From the NCBI RefSeq assembly GCF_023016285.1, contig NZ_CP095413.1, positions 2,728,001 to 2,792,000 of the forward strand: DNA of 64,000 bases. The letters run 5' to 3'. The position numbers and the translations under genes were made by a program. The notes under the pieces are model-generated. The model was given only the letters and a program-made list of their open reading frames with translations, was not told where the DNA came from and ran no database searches. Below are positions 25,421 through 35,000 of the stretch, piece by piece (positions within the stretch are counted from its first letter, which is position 1; every line of letters begins with the position of its first letter). Origin of the DNA: Muricauda sp. SCSIO 64092 (lineage in GTDB: Bacteria > Bacteroidota > Bacteroidia > Flavobacteriales > Flavobacteriaceae).

Positions 25421-25777
25421 TTATTCTATGCATCCTTTGTAGAAAGGGGAAAAGGCATAAATTTTAACATTAAAAAGTCGGTTTTGTATGGCCAGGTCCG
25501 AATGTATAAGGGATTCGGCAGTTTCCTGGCCGAAAGCCTTGAACACCACCATGCCGGTATCCCCATAGCGTGCCCCTTGTACGATTACCTTAGTATCACG
25601 AAGTTTTTTCAGGAAAGCGGAATGCTCCTTAAAAAATGCCTGTTCATTTGGGGATTTTTCGGTGTCCCAATTCTCACCCACGGTATAGAGGGCAACAAAT
25701 AGGGATTCCTTTTGGACGATTGGCTCTTGAGCCCAAAAAACAAAAGGAAGAAGCAGTAAAAGGAGGCTTGTTTTCAT
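25421..25777 (-). CDS. Exported YciI-like (dimeric alpha/beta barrel) protein
   Basis: 118 residues from the ATG at 25777, giving the signal MKTSLLLLLLPFVFWAQEP. The body is YciI-like: LFVALYTVGENWDTEKSPNE, HSAFLKKLRDTKVIVQGARY and GMVVFKAFGQETAESLIHS, then DLAIQNRLFNVKIYAFSPFY. YciI folds usually carry a His-Asp pair and are of poorly known function. Having such a domain with an export signal suggests a periplasmic or surface role. Seven bases after the upstream gene and 11 bases before the DinB gene, so one operon. Confidence 0.75.
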   Translation of the reverse strand: MKTSLLLLLLPFVFWAQEPIVQKESLFVALYTVGENWDTEKSPNEQAFFKEHSAFLKKLRDTKVIVQGARYGDTGMVVFKAFGQETAESLIHSDLAIQNRLFNVKIYAFSPFYKGCIE

Positions 25778-25784
25778 GATGGTT

Positions 25785-26495
25785 TTAAGGGGTTCGTTGG
25801 GTCCAAATTTCATAAATTGGTTGCCCCTTGCTACTCAATCCAGAGTGGTGCCAATCCCCATCCTTGATTTCAAAATCGAACTGTAAACTCGCACCAACAC
25901 GGGTATTGTCCCTGGAAAAGAATTCAATATTTTCCGTGTATTTGCCATCAACGGTAGTGTAGGTTCCGCCTCCAGTACCCATAAATTCTTTGGTTTCAGT
26001 ATTGTAGGCAATCCACTGAAAATGGGTTCCCGAAAGGATTTTCATGGTCTTCCGGGGGCGGTTGGTGTCACGCTTTTGCAGTTCCCCGTTTCGCATTCTA
26101 CCTGAAATTAACCAGGCCCCCGCCAAATCGCCGGGAGTACCATTGTCCAAACGTTTCCAAACCAGGTCAACATCCTTTATGCGCAACTCGTCATTGTCCC
26201 ATTCAATTTCAAAAGTAACCGTATTTCCCACCCGTTCCGGAGTTTTGGTATCAAACTCAATGGTTTCCGTCATTTGGTTTCCATCCAAACTCCAGCTACC
26301 CCCGTTGGTACCTACAAAGGCACCGGTTTCGGTCTCATAGAAAGTGGCGACTTGATGGCCTTCCGTAAATATGACCACATTGCGTAATTCCTTTCCATCA
26401 AAAGTACCGATGGCTTCCCATGAACCCACTAAGGACTGGGCGTTTAGGGAGCTTAAAAAGGTGCAGAGGACAATTGCCAAGATTTCTTTTTTCAT
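25785..26495 (-). CDS. Exported protein with two lipocalin-like repeats
   Basis: 236 residues from the ATG at 26495, giving the signal MKKEILAIVLCTFLSSLNAQ; the longer open frame to 26834 overlaps the upstream gene and lacks a signal. Two similar halves of about 100 residues can be aligned by eye: SLVGSWEAIGTFDGKELRNV with FYETETGAFVGTNGGSW and ERVGNTVTFEIEWDNDELRI, then DLAGAWLISGRMRNGELQKR with YNTETKEFMGTGGGTY and TRVGASLQFDFEIKDGDWHH. Each starts with the G-x-W typical of lipocalin-like proteins. This indicates an internal duplication; the ligand is unknown. Confidence 0.8.
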   Translation of the reverse strand: MKKEILAIVLCTFLSSLNAQSLVGSWEAIGTFDGKELRNVVIFTEGHQVATFYETETGAFVGTNGGSWSLDGNQMTETIEFDTKTPERVGNTVTFEIEWDNDELRIKDVDLVWKRLDNGTPGDLAGAWLISGRMRNGELQKRDTNRPRKTMKILSGTHFQWIAYNTETKEFMGTGGGTYTTVDGKYTENIEFFSRDNTRVGASLQFDFEIKDGDWHHSGLSSKGQPIYEIWTQRTP

Positions 26496-26574
26496 GGTTT
26501 TCAGGTTTGGTCCATTGGCGGGTAACTCCGTATCATAGGTCCCGCCCAATGGGTTACAGCTTATTGTTTTCATA

Positions 26575-26952
26575 TCAATACATGGTATTGGGATTAGCAG
26601 ATTTTTTTGGGATTTGTTGAATGGCATCCCAGTGTTCACAAATTTTCCCGTTTTCATCAAATCGAAGAAAATCCATGGTGACATATGCATCACCTTCCGG
26701 CCATATCTGATGGGTATGTAGGGCCACCAGGTCCCCTTCCGCGATACAGCGAACGAATTCAATGGATTTATTCGGGTACTCCCTTTGCATACGTTCAAAA
26801 TAGTCGATAAAACCCTGGGTACCGTCAGCGACATCAGGATTGTGCTGAATGTACTCTTGACCTACGTAAAGGGCGACCGCTTTTTTGGGTTCCCCCAAAT
26901 AGGCCGTTCTGTAAAAGGCAATGGCGTTCTTTTTATTGGCTTCCAAATCCAT
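26575..26952 (-). CDS. SnoaL/NTF2-like polyketide cyclase-fold protein
   Basis: 125 residues from the ATG at 26952 (a TTG nine bases upstream is less likely). It has the NTF2 cone pattern: NKKNAIAFYRTAYLGEPKKA then ALYVGQEYIQHNPDVADGTQ, FIDYFERMQREYPNKSIEFV, VALHTHQIWPEGDAYVTMDF and FDENGKICEHWDAIQQI. No signal peptide. Such proteins include ester cyclases and many of unknown substrate. It is first of the four-gene operon with the two-repeat, YciI-like and DinB-like exported proteins; unlike them it is cytosolic. Confidence 0.82.
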   Translation of the reverse strand: MDLEANKKNAIAFYRTAYLGEPKKAVALYVGQEYIQHNPDVADGTQGFIDYFERMQREYPNKSIEFVRCIAEGDLVALHTHQIWPEGDAYVTMDFLRFDENGKICEHWDAIQQIPKKSANPNTMY

Positions 26953-27021
26953 ACGAAACAAAAAATGCCATTACCACATCGCTTTGGGATAACAGCATTT
27001 CAAAGAATTACGTTTAATTGT

Positions 27022-27501
27022 CTACAGTGTTCTCAAGTACTCTGCGAGATCTCGTGCTTCTTCCTCGCTCAAGTTCTGATTGAGCATAATGGCATTGTTG
27101 TATTCCTTTAACAAGGCCTTGGCTATGGGGTCTTCCTTAAGCATCCCGTCCGGGTTCAACATCATGTTCATGACCCATTCCGGACTTCGCCTGTCGTACA
27201 CTCCCTTTAGGGCTGGACCGATCATGCGCTGGTCCACCATATGGCATGCGACGCAAATGGCATTGAACTGGGCTTCCCCACGAGCGGCCATTTCCGTATC
27301 TATTTCATCCGGGAAGCTCATTTCCGTAATGGGACCTACCCCTTTATTGTTCAAATCTATGGGAACACCTTCATTGGCTACTTCCTTTTTGTCCTCTTTT
27401 TTGGTGCGACTTACCTCAAAACCGTCTTTTTTTTCTTCTTTTTTACCGCCACAACTTGCTATAAAAGCGCCAAGGGCCACGAACACGATGAGTCTTTTCA
27501 T
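27022..27501 (-). CDS. Lipid-anchored c-type cytochrome (nos-type)
   Basis: 159 residues. MKRLIVFVALGAFIASC is a lipoprotein signal (Cys17), then a charged linker (GGKKEEKKDGFEV) leads to one heme c domain with C83-V-A-C86-H87, followed by MIGPALKGVYDRRSPEWV and NAIMLNQNLSEEEARDLAEY. The domain resembles the monoheme cytochrome that accompanies clade II nosZ in flavobacteria (from memory of such clusters), but no nos gene lies in the window. It probably shuttles electrons in the periplasm. The methionine ligand is likely in the MMLNPDG or IMLNQ region. It stands alone, 146 bases after a TonB receptor. Confidence 0.85.
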   Translation of the reverse strand: MKRLIVFVALGAFIASCGGKKEEKKDGFEVSRTKKEDKKEVANEGVPIDLNNKGVGPITEMSFPDEIDTEMAARGEAQFNAICVACHMVDQRMIGPALKGVYDRRSPEWVMNMMLNPDGMLKEDPIAKALLKEYNNAIMLNQNLSEEEARDLAEYLRTL

Positions 27502-27647
27502 GAATTTTTTGGAATTGGACCCCTAAGATAAGTAAAGAAACAGAATTAATGCATATGGCCATTATTTCAGTATGAGTTCCAACTCGTACTTCGGAAGACC
27601 AATAAATCTAAAGTAAGGAACTGTGTTCTGTTCATGATGGTTTGGAT

Positions 27648-30392
27648 TTAAAAACCAAGCGCCAGGTTCACAAAATAGGTGCGTCCAAAACCGTACCAGT
27701 ACCTTGGCGCAAAGGAGGGGTCATTTCTAAGGTTGTCCTGTTGCAACTGCCCAAAGTTCCCATTTCTGCTCTGCTCAAAACCCCCGGTGCGGAAGAGTTC
27801 ATCAAAGGCATTGTTGACGCTCACAAAAAGACTGATGTATTTCCCGTCGACCAACCATGATTTCCCGCCAACGAGATTCAACAGGTAAAAACTGTCCAAG
27901 GGTTTTTGTTCCAAAAGGGGGGCTATATTTTCCGGTGTGGCCTCCGGGAACGGCATTCCGGTTTCCGGGTTCAAAACAAAGCTCGGAGTACGGATGATAG
28001 TGGAAATATTGGCGTAATTGTTGGCGAGATAATTTGTAGTGGCCCCAATCCACCAATAGTCAGGGTCTCGATACTCAACTCCCAATGCCACGGCCGTCTG
28101 TGGTCCCTGGGCCAATTTTAAACCTTTGATATCTGCCTTTCCCAGATCGGTACTTCCTTCGGGATCGATCACATCTTCCTCCGCACCGGCCGTATCAAAA
28201 TTGATGGTGACGTTGGGGTTGCTGGCAAAAGTGTAATCCCCCAAATTGGCCGCCAAAGAAAGTTTTACTTGTGGGGAAGCCTGGTATTCCAGTCCCAGTT
28301 CCACGCCCTTATGTAGTTTGTCCAAATCCGTAATGACTTCCTGGACAAAATCGGAGCCTACACCTGCATCCACAAAAAAGAAATTGATATCCGTTGCATT
28401 CTGAAAGTGGGTATAAAAACAGGTCAACCTTCCCGTTAAATCAGGAAGACGAAGAAGGTAATTGATATCCACCGTGGTTACGGTTTCGGATTGGATGTCC
28501 AATACCACTTCATTGTTTTCCCTTGGGTTGATGAATGTGTTTTGTAGCGTGGGCGGTCTTTTGCACAATCCAAGATGGGCTTGAAGCCAATGCCTTCCCG
28601 TTAATTGATGGGAAATCCCTGATTTTATGCCATAGTTGGAGAATTTTATGGGTTCACTTTTTCCAAGTGAATTTTCCAAATGACGCTGGTTTTGGAAGAG
28701 CCCATTTCTTTGGTATTCGGTTTTGGAGAGCATTCCCGAAGCAAACCCACTCCACTGGTCCTTGCTAAAGTTGAGTTGTGCAAACCCACTCCATTCGTTG
28801 ACCTGCAGGGCATAATTATAGTTAAAAATAGCACCTTCATGTTTGTTTACATCACCTTGGATATCATTCAATGTATCTGAAAAAGTGTCTATATCCTCAT
28901 GAAATTCAGCGCCCAACAAATCGGAAATTTCCGCATAGTTTTCCGAGTTCAAATCACGATAAGAAGCTCCAAAATCGATGCTGAAGTTATCGTTGATGTC
29001 AAGGTTACCAATAGTGGTGAACAGGAGTTTGGAATCTGCTACGGTATCATCGTAAAGGACATAGGCCGCTTTTCCCAGTTGTGAAGGGGAAGTATTGGCC
29101 GTATACAGTTGGGACCAATTGATTTGGGGATTTTTAAAAAATCCCTCCCTGGCCATGGCGGCATTGGTAAAATCAGCACCTATAGGATTGTTTACATAAA
29201 AACTGGGCAAATAGCGATAGTAGGTTGGGTTTGGATTTGGCGCATTGAAATACCCCAGCCTACTTCTGGCATGGGTTCCGGTTTGATAAGCAATACCCGT
29301 TGTGATTCTCAGTTTTTTGGATTCATAAAAATGGTTGATCATGGCAAGGGGTTCGAAGATATCCCGTTCCCGGGAGTTTCTAATTTTCCCATTTTGAATC
29401 CCCCAGTAGGGATTATATCGGTTGCCCGCCAGTTCAAATACTTCTTCTGTAATGGCAGAGGAGCGCCCACGTCGATTTTTGGCCAAAATAGTGGTCAGTA
29501 CAAGGGTATGTTTTGGGTTATATTGGTATTCCATAGCTCCAAAAAAGGAATACGCATCGTAGCGCGTGCCTTGAATATGCCCTTCTTTTGCCCACCTTCG
29601 AGATCCGGAGAAAGCATACCCAAGGCCATTTGGGTTACTTCCGGAATTGTGGGTGGCCATCACCCTTCCGCTATAGGTCCTATTGGAATACGAGGTGGAC
29701 AATCGGGTCCCTGGGCGAAGTCCGGAAGGACGTGTATTGATATTGGTATTGCCCAAAAACCCCCCAAAAGTGAGGGCAGAAGCCCCCAAACCATTGGTGA
29801 ATTCTTGATTGCGTACCACGTCGTTAAGGCCACCCCAGTTGTTCCATTGGGGCCTTCCGTCAAAAAATTTGTTCATGACCATCCCGTTGATCAGGACCTG
29901 GCCTTCCCTGGAATCATAACCCCTTACGCGAAAGAATGCCTGTCCAAAATCAAAAGCTGCCCTTGTCAAAAAAACATCCCTTGTGGCTTGTAATAATCCA
30001 TTGGAAGAGGAGAGGGTTCCCTCATCATCGGAAAGGTCATTCTCGGTTAACGTGATGAGGTTATCCACTTGTTCAAGGGTAATGTCGGGTTCCAAAACAA
30101 TGGTGCCCAGATTTATGGGTAAACCTTCAAGTTGAAGTACAAATCGTTTTGAAATAAGGTCCGGGACTTCAATAACCAATACAAATTCCCCAGTTTGATC
30201 GGTAATCAGACCAAAAGTACCTGTGGTATCAAGGGAAGCTTCTTCCATGGCTTTGTCCAGGTAAACGGACGCCCGGGAAATAGGTTTGTTGGTTTGTCCA
30301 TTAATCAGTATGCCCGTTATGGTACTTGTGTTTTGGGAGAAGCACCACCAGCCTTGTAAAAGAACGGTAATGAGGAGGAAACCTCGATACAT
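27648..30392 (-). CDS. TonB-dependent receptor with N-terminal CarboxypepD_reg-like domain
   Basis: 914 residues. A signal peptide (MYRGFLLITVLLQGWWCFSQ) precedes a short Ig-like module (TITGILINGQTNKPISRASV), then a plug domain with AFFRVRGYDSREGQVLINGM and GFLGNTNINTRPSGLRPGTR, and a large 22-strand barrel. The gene ends YWYGFGRTYFVNLALGF, a terminal aromatic residue typical of barrels. It imports a TonB-dependent substrate across the outer membrane, unknown here. It is divergent from the exported EEP-family gene (92 bases between starts); the pair resembles polymer or phosphate scavenging modules by inference. No SusD partner is next to it. Confidence 0.92.
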   Translation of the reverse strand: MYRGFLLITVLLQGWWCFSQNTSTITGILINGQTNKPISRASVYLDKAMEEASLDTTGTFGLITDQTGEFVLVIEVPDLISKRFVLQLEGLPINLGTIVLEPDITLEQVDNLITLTENDLSDDEGTLSSSNGLLQATRDVFLTRAAFDFGQAFFRVRGYDSREGQVLINGMVMNKFFDGRPQWNNWGGLNDVVRNQEFTNGLGASALTFGGFLGNTNINTRPSGLRPGTRLSTSYSNRTYSGRVMATHNSGSNPNGLGYAFSGSRRWAKEGHIQGTRYDAYSFFGAMEYQYNPKHTLVLTTILAKNRRGRSSAITEEVFELAGNRYNPYWGIQNGKIRNSRERDIFEPLAMINHFYESKKLRITTGIAYQTGTHARSRLGYFNAPNPNPTYYRYLPSFYVNNPIGADFTNAAMAREGFFKNPQINWSQLYTANTSPSQLGKAAYVLYDDTVADSKLLFTTIGNLDINDNFSIDFGASYRDLNSENYAEISDLLGAEFHEDIDTFSDTLNDIQGDVNKHEGAIFNYNYALQVNEWSGFAQLNFSKDQWSGFASGMLSKTEYQRNGLFQNQRHLENSLGKSEPIKFSNYGIKSGISHQLTGRHWLQAHLGLCKRPPTLQNTFINPRENNEVVLDIQSETVTTVDINYLLRLPDLTGRLTCFYTHFQNATDINFFFVDAGVGSDFVQEVITDLDKLHKGVELGLEYQASPQVKLSLAANLGDYTFASNPNVTINFDTAGAEEDVIDPEGSTDLGKADIKGLKLAQGPQTAVALGVEYRDPDYWWIGATTNYLANNYANISTIIRTPSFVLNPETGMPFPEATPENIAPLLEQKPLDSFYLLNLVGGKSWLVDGKYISLFVSVNNAFDELFRTGGFEQSRNGNFGQLQQDNLRNDPSFAPRYWYGFGRTYFVNLALGF

Positions 30393-30484
30393 TTAGGTTA
30401 AGTATGGCATCAATTTAACAAAAAAATGGACAATACTATACAAGAAATCTTAAAAAACAAAGAACTTGATTTATTTTAGGACGT

Positions 30485-31528
30485 ATGATTCGTTTTCTAT
30501 TAATATTAGCTTTGATTGGTTGCCCATGTTTTGGTCAGGAAAGTGTTACCTACAAGATTAGGACCGTGGCTTTTTATAATGTGGAGAACCTTTTTGATAT
30601 CACCAACGACACCTTGATTTTTGATGATGAACGTACTCCTGAGGGCCGTTACGGGTGGACAAAAGAACGATATGACAGGAAGATCCGTAATATCTCCAAG
30701 GTATTGTCGGAGCTAGGGCGTAAGGTGACGGGAACATCTCCGGATATCATTGGACTTTGTGAGGTGGAGAATAAAGGTGTGGTCCAGGATTTGATCGGTC
30801 ATGCCAATCTCAGGGATAAGGATTATGGTAGTATCCATTTTGATTCTCCGGACGAACGTGGAATAGATGTGGCCCTGGTGTACAAAAAGGCTTCTTTTTT
30901 ACCTACTGACTTTAAAAGTATTCGGTTGGTATTGATGGACGAGGAAGGGCATCGGGATTATACGCGAGATCAATTGGTGGTTTCGGGACTTTTGGACAAT
31001 GAGGAAATACACTTTATTGTGAACCACTGGCCCTCCCGTAGTGGAGGGGAACTACGGAGCAGGCCCAATAGGATAAAGGCGGCCCATCTGAACAAGCGTA
31101 TCATGGACTCCCTCAACCAAATAAATCCCAATGCCAAAATCATTTCCATGGGGGATTTAAATGATGATCCCACAAATGCAAGCCTAAAAAAGGTGTTACG
31201 GACAAAGGGAAAAGAAGAACAATTGGACAGTCTAAGCCTTTTCAATCCCATGGAAAGGTTGTTTAAAAAAGGGCAGGGGACCTTGGCCTATAGGGACAAA
31301 TGGAATTTGTTCGACCAGTTTATACTGACACCCAATTTCCTTACTTCGGATACGCGGGACTATTCCTTTTGGAAAGCGGAAATCCATGCGCCCAAAGCAT
31401 TGAAGAACCCACGGGGAAAGTACCAAGGCTATCCATTTCGGACGTACGTTGGCACAACCTACCAAGGAGGTTATGCAGATCATTTCCCAATCTATCTGTT
31501 TTTGGTAAAAGAAGTGGAGAAGGATTAA
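30485..31528 (+). CDS. Exported endonuclease/exonuclease/phosphatase family protein
   Basis: 347 residues with a signal peptide (MIRFLLILALIGCPCFGQES). The EEP fold is clear: AFYNVENLFDITND at the start, IIGLCEVENKGV with the metal-binding Glu, FIVNHWPSRSGGE, KIISMGDLNDDPTNASLKKV and GGYADHFPIYLF at the end with the catalytic Asp-His. Members cut DNA/RNA, inositol phosphates or sphingomyelin in a metal-dependent way. Export and the divergent TonB receptor suggest extracellular nucleic acid or phosphoester use. Its 3' end overlaps the converging membrane gene by four bases. Confidence 0.88.
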   Translation: MIRFLLILALIGCPCFGQESVTYKIRTVAFYNVENLFDITNDTLIFDDERTPEGRYGWTKERYDRKIRNISKVLSELGRKVTGTSPDIIGLCEVENKGVVQDLIGHANLRDKDYGSIHFDSPDERGIDVALVYKKASFLPTDFKSIRLVLMDEEGHRDYTRDQLVVSGLLDNEEIHFIVNHWPSRSGGELRSRPNRIKAAHLNKRIMDSLNQINPNAKIISMGDLNDDPTNASLKKVLRTKGKEEQLDSLSLFNPMERLFKKGQGTLAYRDKWNLFDQFILTPNFLTSDTRDYSFWKAEIHAPKALKNPRGKYQGYPFRTYVGTTYQGGYADHFPIYLFLVKEVEKD

Positions 31529-31962
31529 TTTAACCACTGTCCCCAGGGAATTCGACTAAGAATAAGTACCAATCCCAACCCGTAAAAAATGGCGATTCGT
31601 TTAAATTTGGCTGTGGAATTGTCGGTTTTCTTATGACGCGACCATCCCATGGTAATCAAAACCAGGGCAATGATATTGACGAACGGATGTTCCACGGCCA
31701 ACAATCGGGCAGGTGCATTTAACCCTCCCATGCCCAAAATTTGGATGGCCTTTAACCCACTGGTGGAAACGAAGAAAAGAATTATCCCGACCAACAGTTG
31801 TATATGACTTAAAATCAGGGCAAAAAGACTTATCCTTAAATCCTTTTCAAAACGGAAATCCTTTTTGGCAAACCAACCGATAAGCGCATTGGCAACGGCA
31901 ACGATCAAAACCAATAGAACAATGTAGGCTAAATAGGAGTGGAGGTTTTTTAGGATTTCCAT
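31525..31962 (-). CDS. Four-helix inner membrane protein (cytochrome b-like, uncharacterised)
   Basis: 145 residues with four hydrophobic helices, the first LHSYLAYIVLLVLIVAVANA and the last FKRIAIFYGLGLVLILSRI. Histidines sit near helix ends: H8, H53 (LSHIQLLVG), H92 (EHPFVN) and H110 (SRHKK), a pattern compatible with heme b ligation, though unproven. From memory, homologues are labelled cytochrome B or, wrongly, ribosomal protein L27. It converges on the EEP gene with a four-base overlap and sits after a terminator that isolates it from the receptor upstream. Confidence 0.75.
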   Translation of the reverse strand: MEILKNLHSYLAYIVLLVLIVAVANALIGWFAKKDFRFEKDLRISLFALILSHIQLLVGIILFFVSTSGLKAIQILGMGGLNAPARLLAVEHPFVNIIALVLITMGWSRHKKTDNSTAKFKRIAIFYGLGLVLILSRIPWGQWLN

Positions 31963-32002
31963 GGTATGTTATTTACGACTTAAATGTAATGATTTTACCA
32001 AT

Positions 32003-32054
32003 AAAAAAACCCCGCCGTAAAGCGGGGTTTTCCAAGTAGCCCATTTAATGGGCT
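32003..32054 (-). terminator. Double hairpin terminator after the Oar-like TonB receptor
   Basis: On the reverse strand, after the receptor's stop, AGCCCAT/ATGGGCT (32038-32054) forms one hairpin and CCCCGC/GCGGGG flanked by AAAA/TTTT (32006-32031) a second, with seven T residues ending at 32003. Confidence 0.85.
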
Positions 32055-32065
32055 ATCTGTTTTGT

Positions 32066-35000
32066 TTAGTTAAAAATATATCGCAATCCTATTTGCATTT
32101 GCCATCTGGAGGATTGAATTCCGTCATCTTCAATCTCTTCAATACGATCCAATATGTCTGGATCAAAATTGAATGCAGGGTTGGCATTTCCTCCATCCAC
32201 GACATCAATAAGACTGACTTCATTGAAGTTTCCAACAACTCTTCGTTCACCCCAATCACTATTTATGAGGTTGGTGAAGTTAAAAATGTCCAGGCTAAAC
32301 TGAAGGGTATGTTTGGTATCGCCCGTATTTATGGAAAAATCCTGTAAAAACTTTAAATCAACCACATGGCTCCAAGGTCCTTGTTCCCCATTTCTTTCTA
32401 CATAGTCCCCTCTCCGGCTTCTTAGGTAATCATCGGATTCTATAAATGCATTTAAGGCGGTCCATTGCTGATCTGCGGTTAAATCCTCGGAATCCACAAG
32501 ATTGATCTCACTTCTATTGGCGGGAACATAGATCAATGCATTATCCCTGGAATCATCATTCAATACAAAATCCGGGAAAGAAGGCGTGCCATAAATATAA
32601 GAGAATGGCGGGGCTTGTTCTCCAGAGTAGAAAAGGGCCAAAGTGGACTTAATGTTATCATTCCACTTCAATTCATAGGAAACATTGGCTATGATCCTGT
32701 GTCCTTGGTTAAAATCCGATCTGGTAATAGGAGGGTTGGCATTTTTACCATTTACCGTTTGCAAGTTTCTCCATTGCGAACTGTTTTGGGAAGAGGTTCC
32801 TTCAAAAATGGCGTTTGCTTCACCATAGGAATAGGAGACTTGCCCGGCAAATCCGTTTTCAAATGGCTTTCTCAACGTAAAAGTAAAGTTATACGAGTCC
32901 CCTCCGCCCGTATTGGAAGCCAAATAAATACCGCCATAGGTACTATCAATCCTGTCAAAGAAATTATAGAATGGCCTACTATCGGCTCCATCCAAGTTGC
33001 CAACAGGCCCTCCCAAATTTAGGTTTTCATAAAACACATCTGTGATGTTATCCGTCCAAATAAAATCCGCACTTGCTACAAGCCCCCATAGCGGGAGTTT
33101 TTGATCGATGGCAATATTGGTCCTAAAACGTTGGGGCAATTTAAATCCAGGGGCAAACAAATCGATATTACCGCCAACTTCTCCCGACCCAGGCGTAATA
33201 TGAGAGGGCTGACTGTTAACATCCGGGTTAAAGACCAAAGCACTACTATCAAAATCCCTTTCATCACTGGATCCACCGGTAACCCCATTGTTGTTGTAGG
33301 TTCCAGCAGGCCAAACCAAGGGAAGACGTGAAGTGAAAATTCCAAAACCACCCCTGATTTGTGTGGTTCTATTGCCGTTAACATCCCAGTTAAAGCCTAC
33401 CCTGGGGGAAAACATAACCTTGGTATCCACTCCCCTTCCCACACGGGCATCCTGTAGATTTTTTCCGGCTGCTTCCAATAATGCAACTGTTCTTGTGTTG
33501 AAATCCTCATTTTCGGCACCATCTTCCCATATTGGAATATCAAATCGGGCACCAATGGTTGCTTTAAAATTGTCCGTAAGCTGTATCTCATCCTGAACAT
33601 AGAAGCCCAATTGGAGCAGTTCAAATTCCGATGCACCGGTTGATTCGTCACCAACATTTGGACCTGTCAATAGCGAATATCCTCGATCATAATTGTTGGC
33701 AGGCAGCTCGTTCAAGAAGTTTTCCAAGCCTGTAGCGGACAAGGTATCGGTTTCACCATCTCCGTCAGTATCTATGAAGGTGTCAAAATATTGGTAACGA
33801 CCAAAGTTATTGGCAAAAAAGAGGTTCTTTATTTTGCTGTATTCATTGTGGGTTCCCAAGGTTATGGTATGGGCACCCTGATAAATCTCAAAATTATTGG
33901 TCAACGTTATAATGTCTTGATTCAATAGGTTGGCCGTGGAAAAGCGCTCAGCTCCAAAGTTAATGGTAGAATTCCCGCTACCATCCCTTATGGTTACCGA
34001 TGGGAAAGGATTTCCTAAGGGATCTCTGTCGTCCCTTACCCTGGTGTACCCAAAAACAAAACTGTTCGCAAATTTGTTTCCAATTTTTGAATTCAACTCA
34101 ATGGATGTGGAATTGGTGGTAGAAGTAAAAAGCTCCGAACCATTTAAAAATCCTATAGAGTTGTTTTCAGTCTCCCGGGCTTCCAAATTTTCAGCCTTTA
34201 CGTAGTTGTGTCGTACACTGAGCTTGTTTGCCTCGTTGATGTTCCAATCCACTTTTAGGGTCAACCTATCACTGTCCAGTGTTCGTGCATTATTGTCAAA
34301 TCCACCAATATTATAACCATATCTGTCCGAAACAAATTGCCGTAGATTGTTCAGGTCTTCTTGGCTTGATCGACCTATATAGTTACTAAAAAGAAACGGT
34401 TGTGGGGTCTCATCCTCTTGCCGTTCATAATTGACAAAATAAAAGAGTTTGTCTTTGATAAGGGGACCGCCTATTCTTGCTCCATAGGTTAGCGCAGTAA
34501 AGTCGGCGAGCTTTTCCCTTTCCTCACCATCCCCAACCAATCCTGGAGGTGTTTTCCCGGCCAAATTCTGATTTCTTAAGAAACCATAGGCAGAACCTTG
34601 GACTTTGTTGGTTCCTGATCGGGTAATGGCACTAATGGCACCCCCTGCAAAACCACCGACCCTCACATCAAATGGGGCTATGGCAATTTGGAAAGACTCA
34701 ATTGCATCTACCGAGATGGGGTTTACACCGGTTTGTCCTCCATTGGTTCCTGATCCAGCTAAGCCAAATACATCATTATTAATGGCACCATCTATATATA
34801 TGGCATTAAGTCTGTTGTTCTGTCCGGCAATGGAGATGGAAAATCCATCATCCCCTTCCCGTATTTGTGCCTGGGGGGTTATCCTGGCAAAATCCGCTAT
34901 GGAACGGGAAACTGTGGGCAACGTGTTGATGTCCCTTAAAGTAACGTTGGTTTGCGCACCGGTCTTATCGGAGTCAAAGGTTCCGCTATTATCCCCTATG

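Noticed and set aside
29109..29993. Long forward-strand frame inside the TonB receptor gene
   Set aside because: It is antisense to a clear receptor and its translation looks like shadow coding (low-complexity, no domain).
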